Positions 34,079 through 44,667 of a stretch of DNA of 64,000 nt are shown piece by piece. Under the pieces are notes generated by a model, which did not search any database, was not told the origin of the DNA, and was given only the letters and a program-made list of their open reading frames with translations. The stretch's first letter is position 1. Each line of letters opens with the position of its first letter. Position numbers and translations under genes: made by a program. The stretch is taken from contig OZ034968.1 in the NCBI GenBank assembly GCA_964030785.1, positions 52,547,730 through 52,611,729 on the forward strand, written 5' to 3'. Source of the stretch: Siderastrea siderea. Lineage: Eukaryota; Cnidaria; Anthozoa; Scleractinia; Rhizangiidae.

Positions 34079-34333
34079 ATAATTATACCTTGCTGCTGGA
34101 TCTTTTCGATGATTATAAATATCCCAACTTTTCTGGCCAAAACGTTTGATAGGAACTTATCGTCCTGCGTTGAGAAGTTTCCACAGATGTGGATGGGGAA
34201 GGCCTTCAGTATGATGTGGCTTTTAGTCTATGGTGTTCTTCCCTTGCTCATAATGGTTTCACTGTACTCCTCTGTCGTGTACAGTCTGTGGTTCAGACGT
34301 CGAACTGCCAACGAACTATCTGCTCAACAGAAT
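34079..34333 (+). pseudogene. GPCR pseudogene exon 3
   Basis: Acceptor CATTTCAG, donor GTAAAT; 255 bases, open in the expected frame. Encodes TM4 and TM5 with changes such as TINIPTF-type residues in TM4. No exon 4 follows. Confidence 0.85.
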
Positions 34334-35337
34334 GTAAATTATACGACGATTTTTGCAGTAAATTGCTCAATAACATGCGTTTTAATGCCTCTTAATGTCA
34401 AAAACCTTGAAGGCTTTCCTAAATAGGGGGAAATACCTTCAAGGAAAATATTAATTCTGGCAATTTGTCCAGTATTCGTAATCTCTGGGAATAAAAACTA
34501 AATTTGTCGGCTTTTGCTGCTCAAGCTTCCGAGGTAATCCCGCTCAAAAAGGCGGATTTATGTTTTACTGCATCTAAGATGCTTATTGAAGAAACGGAAT
34601 CTCCAGCTTCTTTGGAATCTGCCGTCATCCAAACCCATCTATTTGGCCGAGAAGGGCTACTGAGCACTACGCTGTAACCTTTTAAGTCGTCAGAGTAGAC
34701 TTGAGGCGGGTTACCTGTTTTGCCCTACTAACCGTAATGTATGCCAAACAAGTATTTCTGACCATGTGGGATATTTCTGACCATGTGGAAATGTCTTTAC
34801 TCCTCTTTTGTCCGGTGATATATTGGCTTACATTTTAAGGCTTGGATGTATAGCATAGATATTTGTGTGTCTCAGTATTAATGGCTACGTTTGAACAGAC
34901 AACTGGTGCTATAAGTGACTAAGTCCTACTTGCTTTTATTGAACTTAGATCTGCAATCCACGTCCATTAGCTGCAAGCTACATCAAATGTCTTGTGCATG
35001 ATACCAAAGCCTGGCGCGCCGGTTTTTATGTGGCAAAGAAAATTTGTCATATTATGTTAATTTGCTCCTGTAGGTGACTTGTCAAAGAACATTTGAGAAG
35101 GATTTTTGGAAATTAGTTCCCAGAACCTCTGTTCGCGCCTTTTTGTAGTGTATTTGCCGCCCAACCGGGTCACTTAGTCGTTCCAGGTAGTTTCTATCGG
35201 CTCAGAACACTACAAGCGGCAACTTTGCAGGGACCATGCGAACCCAGTATCTCTTTTTGCTCCGTATTTGGTAATTAAACTTCCCTTGACTTGAAAAATG
35301 AGCCATTTTATTTGGAAAGTCAATTGTTACGGACCAG

Positions 35338-35580
35338 GGGTGCGTTTCTCGAAAGTCCCAGTAGCTTTCTGAGCCCGGAGCTATAATTTAAAATCAAAAT
35401 CTATAGAATGATATGGTGTAGCCTTTTACCCGCAAATCAGCTCGTCTTGTTTCCTGAACTTACAATTTCACTGATTAGCTTTTAAAAAATAGCAAAATTT
35501 AAATCTTTAAGGTAAACCTCGTTCTCTTAAACTAGCTTTTCGGGCTCGAGAAGTTATCGGGACTTTCGAGAAACAGGCCC
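35338..35580. mobile_element. 243-bp MITE with 22-bp inverted repeats
   Basis: The left end GGGTGCGTTTCTCGAAAGTC mirrors GACTTTCGAGAAACAGGCCC at the right end. CAG flanks both sides as a possible 3-bp target duplication. The empty site in copy 1 is at about 13971. Confidence 0.85.
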
Positions 35581-35700
35581 CAGAGCCGAAGTCCCACGGA
35601 ATAAGAATTCAAGACTAAAATAACTCCCACTGTTTCGGACTTTCTCTTTAACGGAAACCAAATCTTGGTCCCGACGGTGTTCGTTAAGGGGAAAAATCAT

Positions 35701-37479
35701 AAATATTTATTCGAGTTTAATCTCTTTCATTTCATGTTTTTGTGATATTCGTAGCGAAAAACCAGAGGCGGTACGCCATTTGGTGACGTCACGAAGTTTC
35801 GCGCCTGGCTACGCCCAGCTACTAAGCTAGCGAAAAACCATACCTTCAAAAAGAGACAGTAGTTATTTTCCACAGTGTTACTGCTCTAGACAATAGCTTA
35901 AGTGAATTGCGTTCTGTAATGAGCATTTCTTATGGCTAGCACTGACTTACTGACGCACTGCGTTTCTGGTACAGTAGAACGCCGTCAATCCAGAGGCAGT
36001 TATAATTATTTCCGTGGGGACTTTGTTGTAGCTAGGAGCAACATGGAACCACCAGCTAATACAATACTGTACGTAGTGTATATATCGTTAAATTATTGCT
36101 AGTAATAGTTTATAACTAAGATACACAACTCCATAAGCCTTACGATTTAAACTACAATCGTGTTTAGATAAAGGTTATCTAACCATTTATCCATCCATCC
36201 AATAACTTACGGTTTTTTAGTCAATCCATAGTAAATCTTGCTCAGAGAAGTTTTGTTGTAATTATAGCTAACTGCAGACAAACAAACGATCAGCAGGCAG
36301 ATAATAGACTCGTGTGCGACTCAATTATAAGTAACTCGTGTACAAATCTGTTCATTACTTCAGCACTACTTTAGTGGTTACAAACTTGAGGAATAAGGCG
36401 TTGTTAGACTGAAGTTTACTTATCCATGCTTGCCAGAAACTCAAATTAACAAGGTCTTGTGAACTTTTCAAGATCAAGACGACGAAAGGTAACGGGTTCT
36501 GATGAGAAATCAGAATCATATCGATAAATTGTGACTTACACCGAACTTCATCATATTCCGCACTGTTGGGTGGTGGTGGGCGGCCATCTAAAGCACTCCA
36601 AACCGGTCTCCTCGAAATCTCTAAAACTGAAACACAATTCTAACTAAAAATAAATGTTGTAGCTAGAGCCCTAAAAGTAGTCTGTCTACATGCCGGAGCT
36701 GAGACAAAATAGTCTGGCGATGTAGCAAGGGACCCTTAAACATGTCGCATTTCTGATCTAAATGTTCACTTGTAAACAGTCATCGAATTGGTAATTATTC
36801 GTAGGCAGGTTCGTTAAAGGCTGTTTGCTGGATAGCATAAGAAGTTTGTTAACTCTTCCAAATTTTTTTGAGTCTGGGACCTTTGAGACATACTGGGTAA
36901 ATAAAGGATTAATCAAGTTGTCATTTACTTTAATAACAAAACGCTATGGGGAAAATTTGTTTTTATTTCATGTAGTCAACTGGACAAAGAAACGCACAGC
37001 TCCCAAATTTGAGCTGGTCATTACCAATTCAAACTGTTTACGATTTTTTTTTTATTTGAAGCATTCCGGAAGCATTCATCAAACGCTCGTAAGGTGATCT
37101 GTAAACGTTTTCAGAAGAAGTCAGAAATCTTTGTTGATCTTCGGAGGTCTTCGGGTTAGTGCGACCACTGACCTTTATTTTTAATGTTCCGGGGATGTTC
37201 CTAGATGTTTCGAAGGTGTTCCAGGGGTGTTCCGAGGGAATTCCAGGTTTTACATTAACTTCGTGCGTGTATTCATTATTGTGGTCTTTCATGCATGCAA
37301 ATGGCTGCTGTGCTTTTCTATAATACAAACAACTCTTTATCACTGTTCAGGACCTCTCTGATCACCGTTTAAATGACTTCCTCGAGAGTACTGTATTGTC
37401 TCAGATGATCTCCGATGATCATCGCGGCATAACCGTAATAGTCCAGCCATATGGTGTAAAAAAATTGTCCAATTGCGCA
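35701..37479. other. Intergenic stretch
   Basis: A solo fragment of the 13.2-kb foldback MITE lies at about 35750-35830. The rest has only short frames (for example 36825-37097) with no domain. The duplicated GPCR segment ends near 35700. Confidence 0.4.
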
Positions 37480-38269
37480 CTTTGGGGTAAAAGCACCAAA
37501 CTCGGCACAATTATAGTACTAGATAGACTGATCATTTTAGCTATGGACCCCATCCAAATACATACCGGGGGAGGCACAATGTGCCCTCGGGGGGAGGGGT
37601 TTGGCCGTTTTGTTCTCAAGTCCATCTATATGGTGAAAGAATGTGCACTTAGGGATAAAAGCACCAAATTTGGCATGGTAATAGTACTTACGTTACTAAA
37701 CAAAATTGGCTATGGACCCAGGCAGATTTTCTGTTAGGGGGAAGAATTTTGCACTGAGGGGTGTGGGGTAGTTTCAATTTTCAAAGAAATTGCTGCAATT
37801 TAAGAGAAAGCTGTAATGTTAACCCGAATTTGCCATATTAGTAGGGCGTGATGTCCTAAGGAAGTTCATCTATGTCTCTACCTATATTTTTTAATTAAAA
37901 GGGGGAGACAACTTAGGGGGGATGGGTGGTAGTATTTATTTTTGTATTTTCATATTAGCTTCTCCTGTGAAGGAAAAAACAATTATTTGTCTTTAAAACC
38001 GGGAGAATAATAATTCACTTAGAGAACAACGTTAATGTTATTTAATCTCATCTTAACCGTTAACCATGTACAGAAATTAACCTCTTTAGGGGATGCATCT
38101 GCAATACTGCGAAATGCTACAAGTGTTAGTTTAAATGCAATGATGTAGACAACCATATAAGGTTAGGAGGGTTGTCCAATACACCCGCACCATAACGGAT
38201 CGTGAGCCTAAGGTTTCGGTGCGTATAGATCGTTCGCTCCGTAAACCTCACACACGGTCCGTTTTGAAG

Positions 38270-38640
38270 AGTTGACTTTCTCTTTCGTGTACCTTGATCC
38301 CTTTGTCTTGCCTTGGTTACAGTCCGCTAATAGAATGCTGTTATCACTTTGCGCAACTCTCATAGAACGAGTAATAGACATGTTTCTCTTTCGTGTATCT
38401 CATCGCCTTGTCTTGCCTTGAACAGTCCGCTAATACAACCCTGTTATCAGTTGGACAACGCTTATAGAACGAGTAATCGACATATTACCGTTTTCTCTTT
38501 GGTGCATGTCGATCACTTTGTTTGTCTCTTGGCGAGTTTTCTTTTAGAACCCTGTAATCACTTTACACAATGCTTATAGAACGAGTAAAACAATATTTCT
38601 GTCTTCCCTATCTTGTATATCGATCGCTTCGTAAATGCGC
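38270..38640 (+). repeat. About 112-bp tandem repeat, three units
   Basis: Each unit contains TTTCTCTTTCGTGTA-like, TTGTCTTGCCTTG, TATCACTTTGC and CTTATAGAACGAGTAA. The units diverge toward the right. No coding role. Confidence 0.75.
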
Positions 38641-38689
38641 TTAGATAAGGAGGTGTAATCATACTTTTATTATTGATGTGTACCTCTAC

Positions 38690-38995
38690 ATACGGACTGT
38701 GAGCCGCAAATAACGGACCGAAATCAAGGATGACGGTCCGTGCGAAACGTACGGACCGTCAATCACAAACAATGATCCTAAGCAAGAATGAAGGACCGTA
38801 CGAAACCTACGGACCGTCAACAGGTGGCCCTGGTGTGATAATGAGATGCACGATCTGTATTCGGACCGTAACCAAGAAAGACGGCTCGTGCGAAACGTAT
38901 GGTCTGTCAACAGCAAATAACGGTCCGTAGGCAAGGATGACGGTCTGTGCGAAACGTATGGACTGTCAATCGCAAATAACGGTCCATCTGGTAAA
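38690..38995 (+). repeat. About 60-bp tandem repeat with a hairpin in each unit
   Basis: About five units built on ACGGTCCGTGCGAAACGTA followed by CGGACCGTCAA. ACGGTCCGT and ACGGACCGT within each unit are complementary, so every unit can fold. Part of the left arm of the 37.5-43.8 kb palindrome only. Confidence 0.85.
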
Positions 38996-39297
38996 GTCGT
39001 TGAGCTTAATCCTCTCCCTCGCATTTGCAAGGCTAGCGTAATACAAGACATTCCAGCTTTTGCACACACAGCTCTGCACACAGAGCTCTGCACACACAGT
39101 TTCCATTTCTGAAGCTCCTGGCATACTTTTGATGCTTCAAGTAGGGTAGTCCACCGAGACTACCATGCATCTGACTTGGATTTTGTCCATCCCCATTCAC
39201 TAGGGGAAGGTAGTTCAGGATTAGAAACCAAACACTGTCCCCATCAATGTTCAGCTTGGTATGCCACTCTCTTTGTGTGCTGTAATAATGCTGCATC
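38990..39297 (-). pseudogene. Cys-rich repeat-family coding block, inverted copy
   Basis: The minus strand retains EWHTKL, then in another frame SEWGWTKS-like, RWTT, EASKVCQEL and CAKAGMSC, ending in a Gly/Arg tail. It is the mirror copy of 39338-39745 and is broken by frameshifts. See that entry for the family. Confidence 0.55.
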
Positions 39298-39337
39298 AGC
39301 AGTGGGGGAAGTTTTTCCCTTCTTACATTAGCCTACT

Positions 39338-39745
39338 ATGCAGGATGTCCTAGATGCTATGCCTGTGCTTGAAAGATTTGTAGTTCTGATGTATGACCGG
39401 ACAAGCCAGTCCCAAAGAGTCAATGACGCCAGAAAAGTTCTACTTGCACAGAAGGAAAGAACCCTTGAGAACATTAATATTTCTCTACTGCTGATGCATT
39501 ATTACAGCACAACGAGAGAGTGGCATACCAAGTTGAACGTTGTTGGAGGCAGTGCTTGGTTTTTATCCTGAGCTACTTTCTCCTAGTGAATGGGGATGGA
39601 CAAAATCCGAGTCAGATGCATGACAGCCTCGGTGGACCACCCTACCTGAAGCATCAAAAGTGTGCCAGGAGCTTGCGAAATGTGGGTGCAGAGCTGAGAG
39701 GCTGCAAAGGACGATACAAATGTGCAAAAGCTGGAATGACAGTGC
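39338..39745 (+). pseudogene. Cys-rich repeat-family coding block (broken)
   Basis: The first frame reads VLERFVVLMYDRTS, VNDARK and LLAQKERTLENI. A shifted frame gives EWGWTKSESDA, a TGA where Trp is expected, RWTTLPEASKVCQEL and CGCRAE, and a third frame gives GCKGRYKCAKAGM. The closing KCGGECEGED is at 40878-40912, beyond a LINE insertion. From memory, this order of motifs recurs in uncharacterised cnidarian and fish proteins; I know of no function. Spaced Cys pairs suggest metal binding. It is carried on both arms of the 37.5-43.8 kb palindrome. Confidence 0.55.
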
Positions 39746-39749
39746 AATT

Positions 39750-40860
39750 GACAGTGTTGCATTAAAAACAAGTAGAATCAGTGGAGTCATCGCTCGTCTC
39801 AGGCACTTCGTTCCTCCTATTACTCTTTTAAGTATCTATCGTTCTTTGATATTGCCTTACTCGTCCTCTGGTTTGGCTGCTTGGGGTCAAGCTGCTAAAA
39901 GCCAAATACAAAAAATCCTTGTGATACAGAAAATTGCCCTTTGTTTTATGTATTTTTCTAAACCCAGAGCTCATGCCGTGCCTTTGTTTATTTCCTCAAA
40001 AATTCCTCCCTTAAATACTGTATGTTATATGTCGAAACAGTATCATCTATTATGTTTAACGTCTCCCATATGACTGTGCCGCCTAACATCAGTGATCTCT
40101 TCACCAAAGCTGAAGGAAAGCATATATGCATATGCAAGTTCTCTTCCTCTGGTAACTTTTACATCACAACCTCAAGATTGAGTCAAACTCAAGGGTCTTT
40201 TGCCAGGTTTGGAGCTAAGCTTTGGAACTCCCTCCACGACAAATTTCGTCAACTCCCCAAGAGTGCTTTTAAAAAGGATGTTCAAAATATGCTGCTTTCG
40301 ATACTGGAGGCTGAGGATGACTATGTTAAAGCGCAGAAATTTGCAAAGTATGTGGTATAGCTGAGATCAATTTTCCTATTTTTTGTATCCTTACTTCCTC
40401 TCCTCTATTACTTCTGTTTTCTGTAATTCGTGTAATTTTTGAATGCAAATTCCTAAAAGTTGCCATGGCCAATTAATGTATGTAGTTATTTAGTATTTAG
40501 TATGCTTATTTAGGGTGGAGTCATTTGTAGCATATACGTGTAGCTGTCGCTTTAGCGCGTGGGAATTTTCTTTTGTTTTTTTTCGAAAAAACAATAGAAA
40601 ATTCGCACGAACCAAAGCGACAACCATACGCGTATGTGCCGCAAATGAATCCACCCTTTTAAAATTGTAATTGTATTTGTGATTATTTAGTTATCCTTAT
40701 GTAATTGTGACTGCTGTACCTTTATAACTCCGCCCGCCTCGATTGGCTTCCGCTATTTGCGGGTGGAACTATATCTTAGTACTTTATGATTTTTGTATTT
40801 AATAATTTATGTATTTTTGTGAATTTTGTGTGAATAAACTTGTGTGTGAATGAATTTGTC
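39750..40860 (+). mobile_element. Non-LTR retrotransposon fragment (reverse transcriptase C-terminus and 3' UTR)
   Basis: The frame to 40073 carries RISGVIARLRHFVPP, LLSIYRSLILPYSSSG and LAAWGQ, the thumb-side end of a LINE reverse transcriptase. The following frame 40022-40360 continues with NFYITTSRLSQTQGSFARFG, AKLWNSL, LPKSAFKK and EAEDDY. A frameshift separates them near 40050. An AT-rich 3' region ends AATAAACTTGTGTGTGAATG. The element is 5'-truncated, as usual, and sits inside the Cys-rich block. Jockey/RTE-type clade by look only. Confidence 0.8.
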
Positions 40861-41434
40861 TTGCACTGCGCTTTACAAATGCGGTGGGGAATGCGAGGGA
40901 GAGGATTAAGCTCAACGACTTTGCAAGATGAAGATCACTGACCTTACATGGTTGTATACATCATTGCACTTAATCTAACTCTTGTAGCATTTGAAATATT
41001 CGAATATGACTCAAAATGCTGCTAAGATCCTTGACAGTGTTGTAGATGCATCCCCTAATTAAGTTTTTTACATGATTTAACGGTTAACATGAGATTAAAT
41101 AACATAAACGTTCTATAATTATTTAGTTTTATTTCATAAAATTGTTAATTATCAGATATTATACAAAACGTGATTGTGCATTCTATGCCGAGGTGCACAG
41201 CCCCCCCCCCCCCCACCCCCCAACTCCACCATGGAGGATGCTCTCGCATGAGGCCACAGGAGAAACAATTCGCTAAATGAATTATAATTCTGTTAGTTTT
41301 CAAGGCAGATTATTGTTTTTCTTTCACAAGGAAACTAAAACGAAGATACAAAGAAACATGCTACCATCCCTCCCCCCTAAGTTCTGTTCCCCCCCTTTTA
41401 ACAAAAAAACTAGGTTAACACGCCCTACTAATAT

Positions 41435-42607
41435 CAGACGTACTCTGATGCCTTCGCACTGCCTCATGGGGTACCTCTAGGCTCTTGTCAAGGCCCTCTA
41501 TTATTCACGATGTACGCAAGTAAACTCTTCGAGGTTGTCAAGAGTCATCTTCCAGAAGTCCATGCTTATGCAGACGACACCCAGATATATCTATCGTTCC
41601 TGCCGGATTCCGCGGCAGGGGAGCAGGATGCTATCGCTGCTCTTCAAGATTGCATCACAGATATTAGGAGTTGGATGACTGCAGATAAGCTAAAACTGAA
41701 CGATGATAAGACGGAATTTATGATTATAGGCACGCGCGCTCAGCTAGATAAGGTTAATGTATCTGAAACTTTGGTCGGCCATACAAAAGTACCTACTGTA
41801 ACGACTGTTAGGAACCTCGGGGCGTGGTTAGATGCGAATCTTACCATGTCTGCGCATCATAGAAATAAAACGTGCCAATCTGTTATCTATCATCTGCATA
41901 ATATTGGACGTATTAGAAAGTATTTGAGTTACGATGACAGGAAATCCATAGTTTAAGCAGTTATAATGTCACGGATAGATTACTGCAACAGCCTCTTGGT
42001 TGGTGTTCCAGCCGTCCAGCTAAGTAAGCTACAACGTTTACAAAATGCAGCAGCTCGCCTTGTTAGCAATGTTGCAAAGTATGATCACATTACTCCTACA
42101 CTTGTTAAGCCTCATTGGCTCCCAGTACGGTTTAGGGTCATTTTCAAGATAGCAATGCTTGCTCATAACTGTATCTATGGCAATGCGCCTGAGTACCTTA
42201 GGGGACTAGTCAAAGTTAAGAGGACATCCAGATATCATCTTAGATCGGACGGGGGTATGTTACTAGAGGACTACAGTGCACGATCAAAGAAGACACTATG
42301 AGACAGGGCTTTTAAAACAGCAGCACCCAAAATCTGGAACATTTTACCGGAGGACATTAGAATGCAGGACAATTAAAATATTTTTAAGGGACAGTTGAAG
42401 ACTCACTATTTTAGACTTGCATATAATTTTTAACTCTATATAGGTGCACGTAATTTTTACTCTCTTTTAATTAGTTTTAATGACAGAAACATACACATTT
42501 CCTTTTCGTTATATTGGTAATGCGCATTTGATCATGTATGTATGTTAATTTGCGCAATATAAAGTAATAAATATTATTATTATTATTATTATATTATTAT
42601 TATTATT
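41435..42607 (+). mobile_element. LINE fragment with YADD motif, 5'-truncated
   Basis: One reading frame runs from HGVPLGSCQGPLLFTMYA (about 41460) through AYADDTQIYLSF (catalytic YADD), LNDDKTEFM and SRIDYCNSLL to AAPKIWNILPEDIR. It has stops at 41954-41956 and 42299-42301 and near 42375. A 3' UTR leads to a (TTA)n tail at 42570-42607. AATAT at 41430-41434 and 42608-42612 is the target-site duplication, and the mirror arm gives the empty site. CR1/L2-like by look. Dead copy. Confidence 0.9.
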
Positions 42608-42928
42608 AATATGGCAAATTCGGGTTAACGTTACAGCTTTCTCTTAAATTGCAGCAATTTCTTTAAAAATTGTAACTACCCCACCCCCCTAAGTGCAACA
42701 TTCTCTCTCCTAGCAGAAAATCCGCCTGGTTCCATAGCCAATTTTTTTTTACTATTACCATGCCAAATTTGGTGCTTTTACCCTAAAGTGCACAATTTTT
42801 TTCACTATATAGATGGACTATAGAACAAAACGGCCAAACCCCTCCCCCCCAAAGGGACACTGTTCCTCCCCCGGTGTGTATTTGGATGGGGTCCATAGCT
42901 AAAAATGATCAGTCCATCTAGTGCTAAT

Positions 42929-43747
42929 ATATAGATTTAGCCAAGCCTAAAAGCTGAGCCCCCCTTTTTGTTTTGTCTGTTTTTGTTTTTTTTGTTTTTT
43001 TTGTTTTGTTTTTGCTGGCAGTTATTAATTTGTGAAAATACTCTCATTCAAGTCGTTAAATTAAAAAAAAAAAAACAAAGAAAAAAAAGAAAAAAAGTAC
43101 CTGCTCCCGCTGAGTGTTGAACCCGGCTCGTTGGCGTGAGATGCCAACGGTCCACTTGGCCACAGTGAAAATGCTGGTGTTTTTCCTGGCAAAATGTGGT
43201 CGAAACGCCGTAAAAACCATGGTTGTGGACAGAAAAAACCAAAAAGCACTAGCTCTGCTATATTTGGCGTCGAAACCGCTGCGAACAGCTGCGAACTCAA
43301 GCGGTGTGCCGACCGAGTTTGAACAGAACCGACGAGGCAAATTTGAACTTTTTGCCTGACAAGTTTATCGTCTAATTTCTTTCGCCTAAATTGAACTTTT
43401 CCCCTTCCACCAAAAAGACAACTAAGTGTTCTTTTGAACTTTTTTTTTCCATTAACAAATTCGTTTTTGACTTTTGTTGTCTTTACTTGTTTTGCTACAA
43501 CGCGGGTCAACATGCGATTTCGCGCCAAGAACACACGGGATTCAGCACAGGGTTATATCCAGTGTATGAAGTGTATTGGTAGCCCTCTGGTGCGGACGGA
43601 CGGACGTACGGATGTACCGATGTAGGGAAGTACGGACGGATGGTCACGTGACTATTACGTCACTACCAAAATTTTTTGGCTTGATAGGTTACCAAATTTC
43701 CTTAGCAATGGAGCTCCGCTGACGCGCTAGCGCGCTGGCTCCGCTAT
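42929..43747 (-). mobile_element. tRNA-headed element A
   Basis: One end is ATAGATTTAGCCAAGCCTAA, the other GCTAGCGCGCTGGCTCCGCT. Between them lie T- and A-rich tracts, a tRNA-like segment (43101-43163), a coding-like block (to about 43534 on the minus strand), a tetranucleotide CGGA/CGTA run and GTCACGTGACTATTACGTCA. It interrupts the right arm of the big palindrome, so the other arm gives the insertion point. Closely similar to 45104-46001 and 56641-57510. Confidence 0.8.
43101..43163 (-). other. tRNA-like segment in element A
   Basis: On the minus strand an A-box-like TGGCCAAGTGG, an anticodon-arm-like GGCATCTCACGCC and a B-box-like GGTTCAACAC. The better preserved copies have GGTTCGACAC. 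Degenerate; not a functional tRNA gene. Confidence 0.65.
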
Positions 43748-43839
43748 CACTGTGCCGAGTTTGATGCTTTTATAAGATGTGACTACAATCAAGATCCTGC
43801 TATTTGTAAAGTTACTAAAATAAACTATAATGAAAAAAC

Positions 43840-44476
43840 AGTAAAGAAAAAACGACGAGCGAGTTGGTTTTCCCGATATTTCGGACAGTCAAGCCGTCCT
43901 TCTTCGGGGGATTTAATGAAAATACGGATAGTCGTTATAATATGTAGTAAAACGGTTACAGTAGATATATGATACGATTGTTTGGAATTTAAAATTATAA
44001 CAAGCCAGTGAGGACGACATAAAATTACCATGAATAAACAAAGAGAGGTGTAAAAAAAAAATAAAAAATAAAAAATAGTAATAGTAAAGAAGAAAAAGGG
44101 ATTAATAGTCATCTTCTCTGTTTATATGATGTGGTTGCATAGTTTTGGCCTTATCTATATAAAATGATTCGCGAGCTCTACGTATGGATTCTCTTTTAGA
44201 AGTAATGAGTTCGAGTGGAATGAGTTCGATGTCCGTGAGTTTGTGTCCTTTTTTATTAAAGTGCTGCAGTACTGCATCGGTGGTCTTGTTTTGTATGGCT
44301 CTACGATGCTCTCCAAATCTGTCACGTAGTGCGCGTTTTGTTTGTCCGATGTGTTCTGCTGGAGCATTTGGAGTGTTTTTACATTTTCGACATTGGATCA
44401 TGTAGATGAGGTTTTTGGATGCACAAGTGATTGTTTGCTTGATATGATGTACTTGGCCTAAGTTTTGAAAGTACAT
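43840..44476 (-). mobile_element. Penelope-like element 3' part: GIY-YIG endonuclease and end motif
   Basis: Minus-strand frame 44102-44476 encodes a GIY-YIG nuclease domain. NLIYMIQCRKCK is the GIY strand, HIGQTKRALRDRFGEHRR holds the YIG-like strand (HIG) and the catalytic Arg, and HFNKKGH and SIRRARESFYIDKAKT follow. This is the C-terminal domain typical of Penelope-like retroelements. Downstream, GAAGAAGGACGGCTTGACTG then TCCGAAATATCGGG forms the usual short stem of such elements. The reverse transcriptase is missing here; a separate fragment lies at 48.2-48.6 kb on the same strand. Confidence 0.85.
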
Positions 44477-44483
44477 GATGATA

Positions 44484-44540
44484 GCCTCCCACGCAGTCGT
44501 TTTTAGGCGACTCGTATTTCACTCCCCTCCTCAAACGCCT
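44484..44540. repeat. Inverted repeat partner of 46239-46296
   Basis: GCAGTCGTTTTTAGGCGACT and CGTATTTCACTCCCCTCCTC mirror the sequence around 46240-46290 with a few changes and a length difference in the G/C run. The pair brackets 1.7 kb holding element B. Confidence 0.7.
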
Positions 44541-44667
44541 GCTTACCCGAGATCAACATTCCTTTCCGCCGCTTAGCCAATCACATTGAACCTACTCACG
44601 TCCGGTAGGTTGACCTTGACCGTAGGACGCTTTTCGCGGGAATGGAGATGAACAAGATAAAACAGCA

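Larger units (their letters stand above)
23319..34333 (+). pseudogene. GPCR pseudogene (paralogue of the 9.2 kb gene)
   Basis: Exons 1-3 survive at 23319-23446, 33232-33502 and 34079-34333, with lengths identical to copy 1 (128, 271 and 255 bases) and intact GT-AG sites. Three lesions make it non-functional as a seven-helix receptor. The Glu codon of the ERF box is TAA at 33437-33439. Exon 4 (TM6, TM7, tail) is deleted. Intron 1 has been expanded to about 9.8 kb by nested insertions. Retained splice sites and few missense changes suggest recent decay. A truncated product ending in TM3 is possible if the gene is transcribed. Confidence 0.9.
22195..35700 (+). repeat. Segmental duplication, copy 2 (decayed, interrupted)
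   Basis: The same order of blocks as 7440-14060, spread over about 13.5 kb by insertions: an ACTC microsatellite segment (23.6 kb), about 7.8 kb in GPCR intron 1 (25331-33177), a MITE in intron 2 (33641-34012) and a MITE in the 3' flank (35338-35580). A deletion joins the sequence matching copy 1 position about 12485 directly to that matching about 13728, removing exon 4. Confidence 0.9.
37480..43768. mobile_element. Giant palindrome, about 6.3 kb, with nested insertions
   Basis: The left arm, 37480-39297, pairs with the right arm, 39475-43768. Mirror anchors: GCACCAAACTCGGCAC (37490) against GTGCCGAGTTTGATGC (43751), ACCCGAATTTGCCATATTAG (37823) against 42610-42630, CCGTTAACCATGT (38058) against ACATGATTTAACGG (41072), and GTTGAGCTTAATCCTCTCCC (39000) against 40903-40922. 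The right arm was split by a LINE fragment (41435-42607) and a tRNA-headed element (about 42929-43747), and a second LINE sits near the centre. Two tandem arrays (38.27-38.99 kb) occur only in the left arm. A solo scrap of the outer arm is at 48575-48615. Confidence 0.85.

Noticed and set aside
38690..38995. Regularly spaced repeats that might suggest a CRISPR array
   Set aside because: The units are contiguous tandem repeats without unique spacers, in a eukaryotic context.
43101..43163. A genuine tRNA-Glu gene
   Set aside because: The acceptor stem does not pair, the B-box is altered, and the segment is repeated inside three copies of a mobile element.
43061..43534. 157-codon minus frame in element A as a host gene
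   Set aside because: Two other copies (45.4 and 56.8 kb) show that it belongs to a repeat, and the end of the frame runs through poly-A and B-box sequence.
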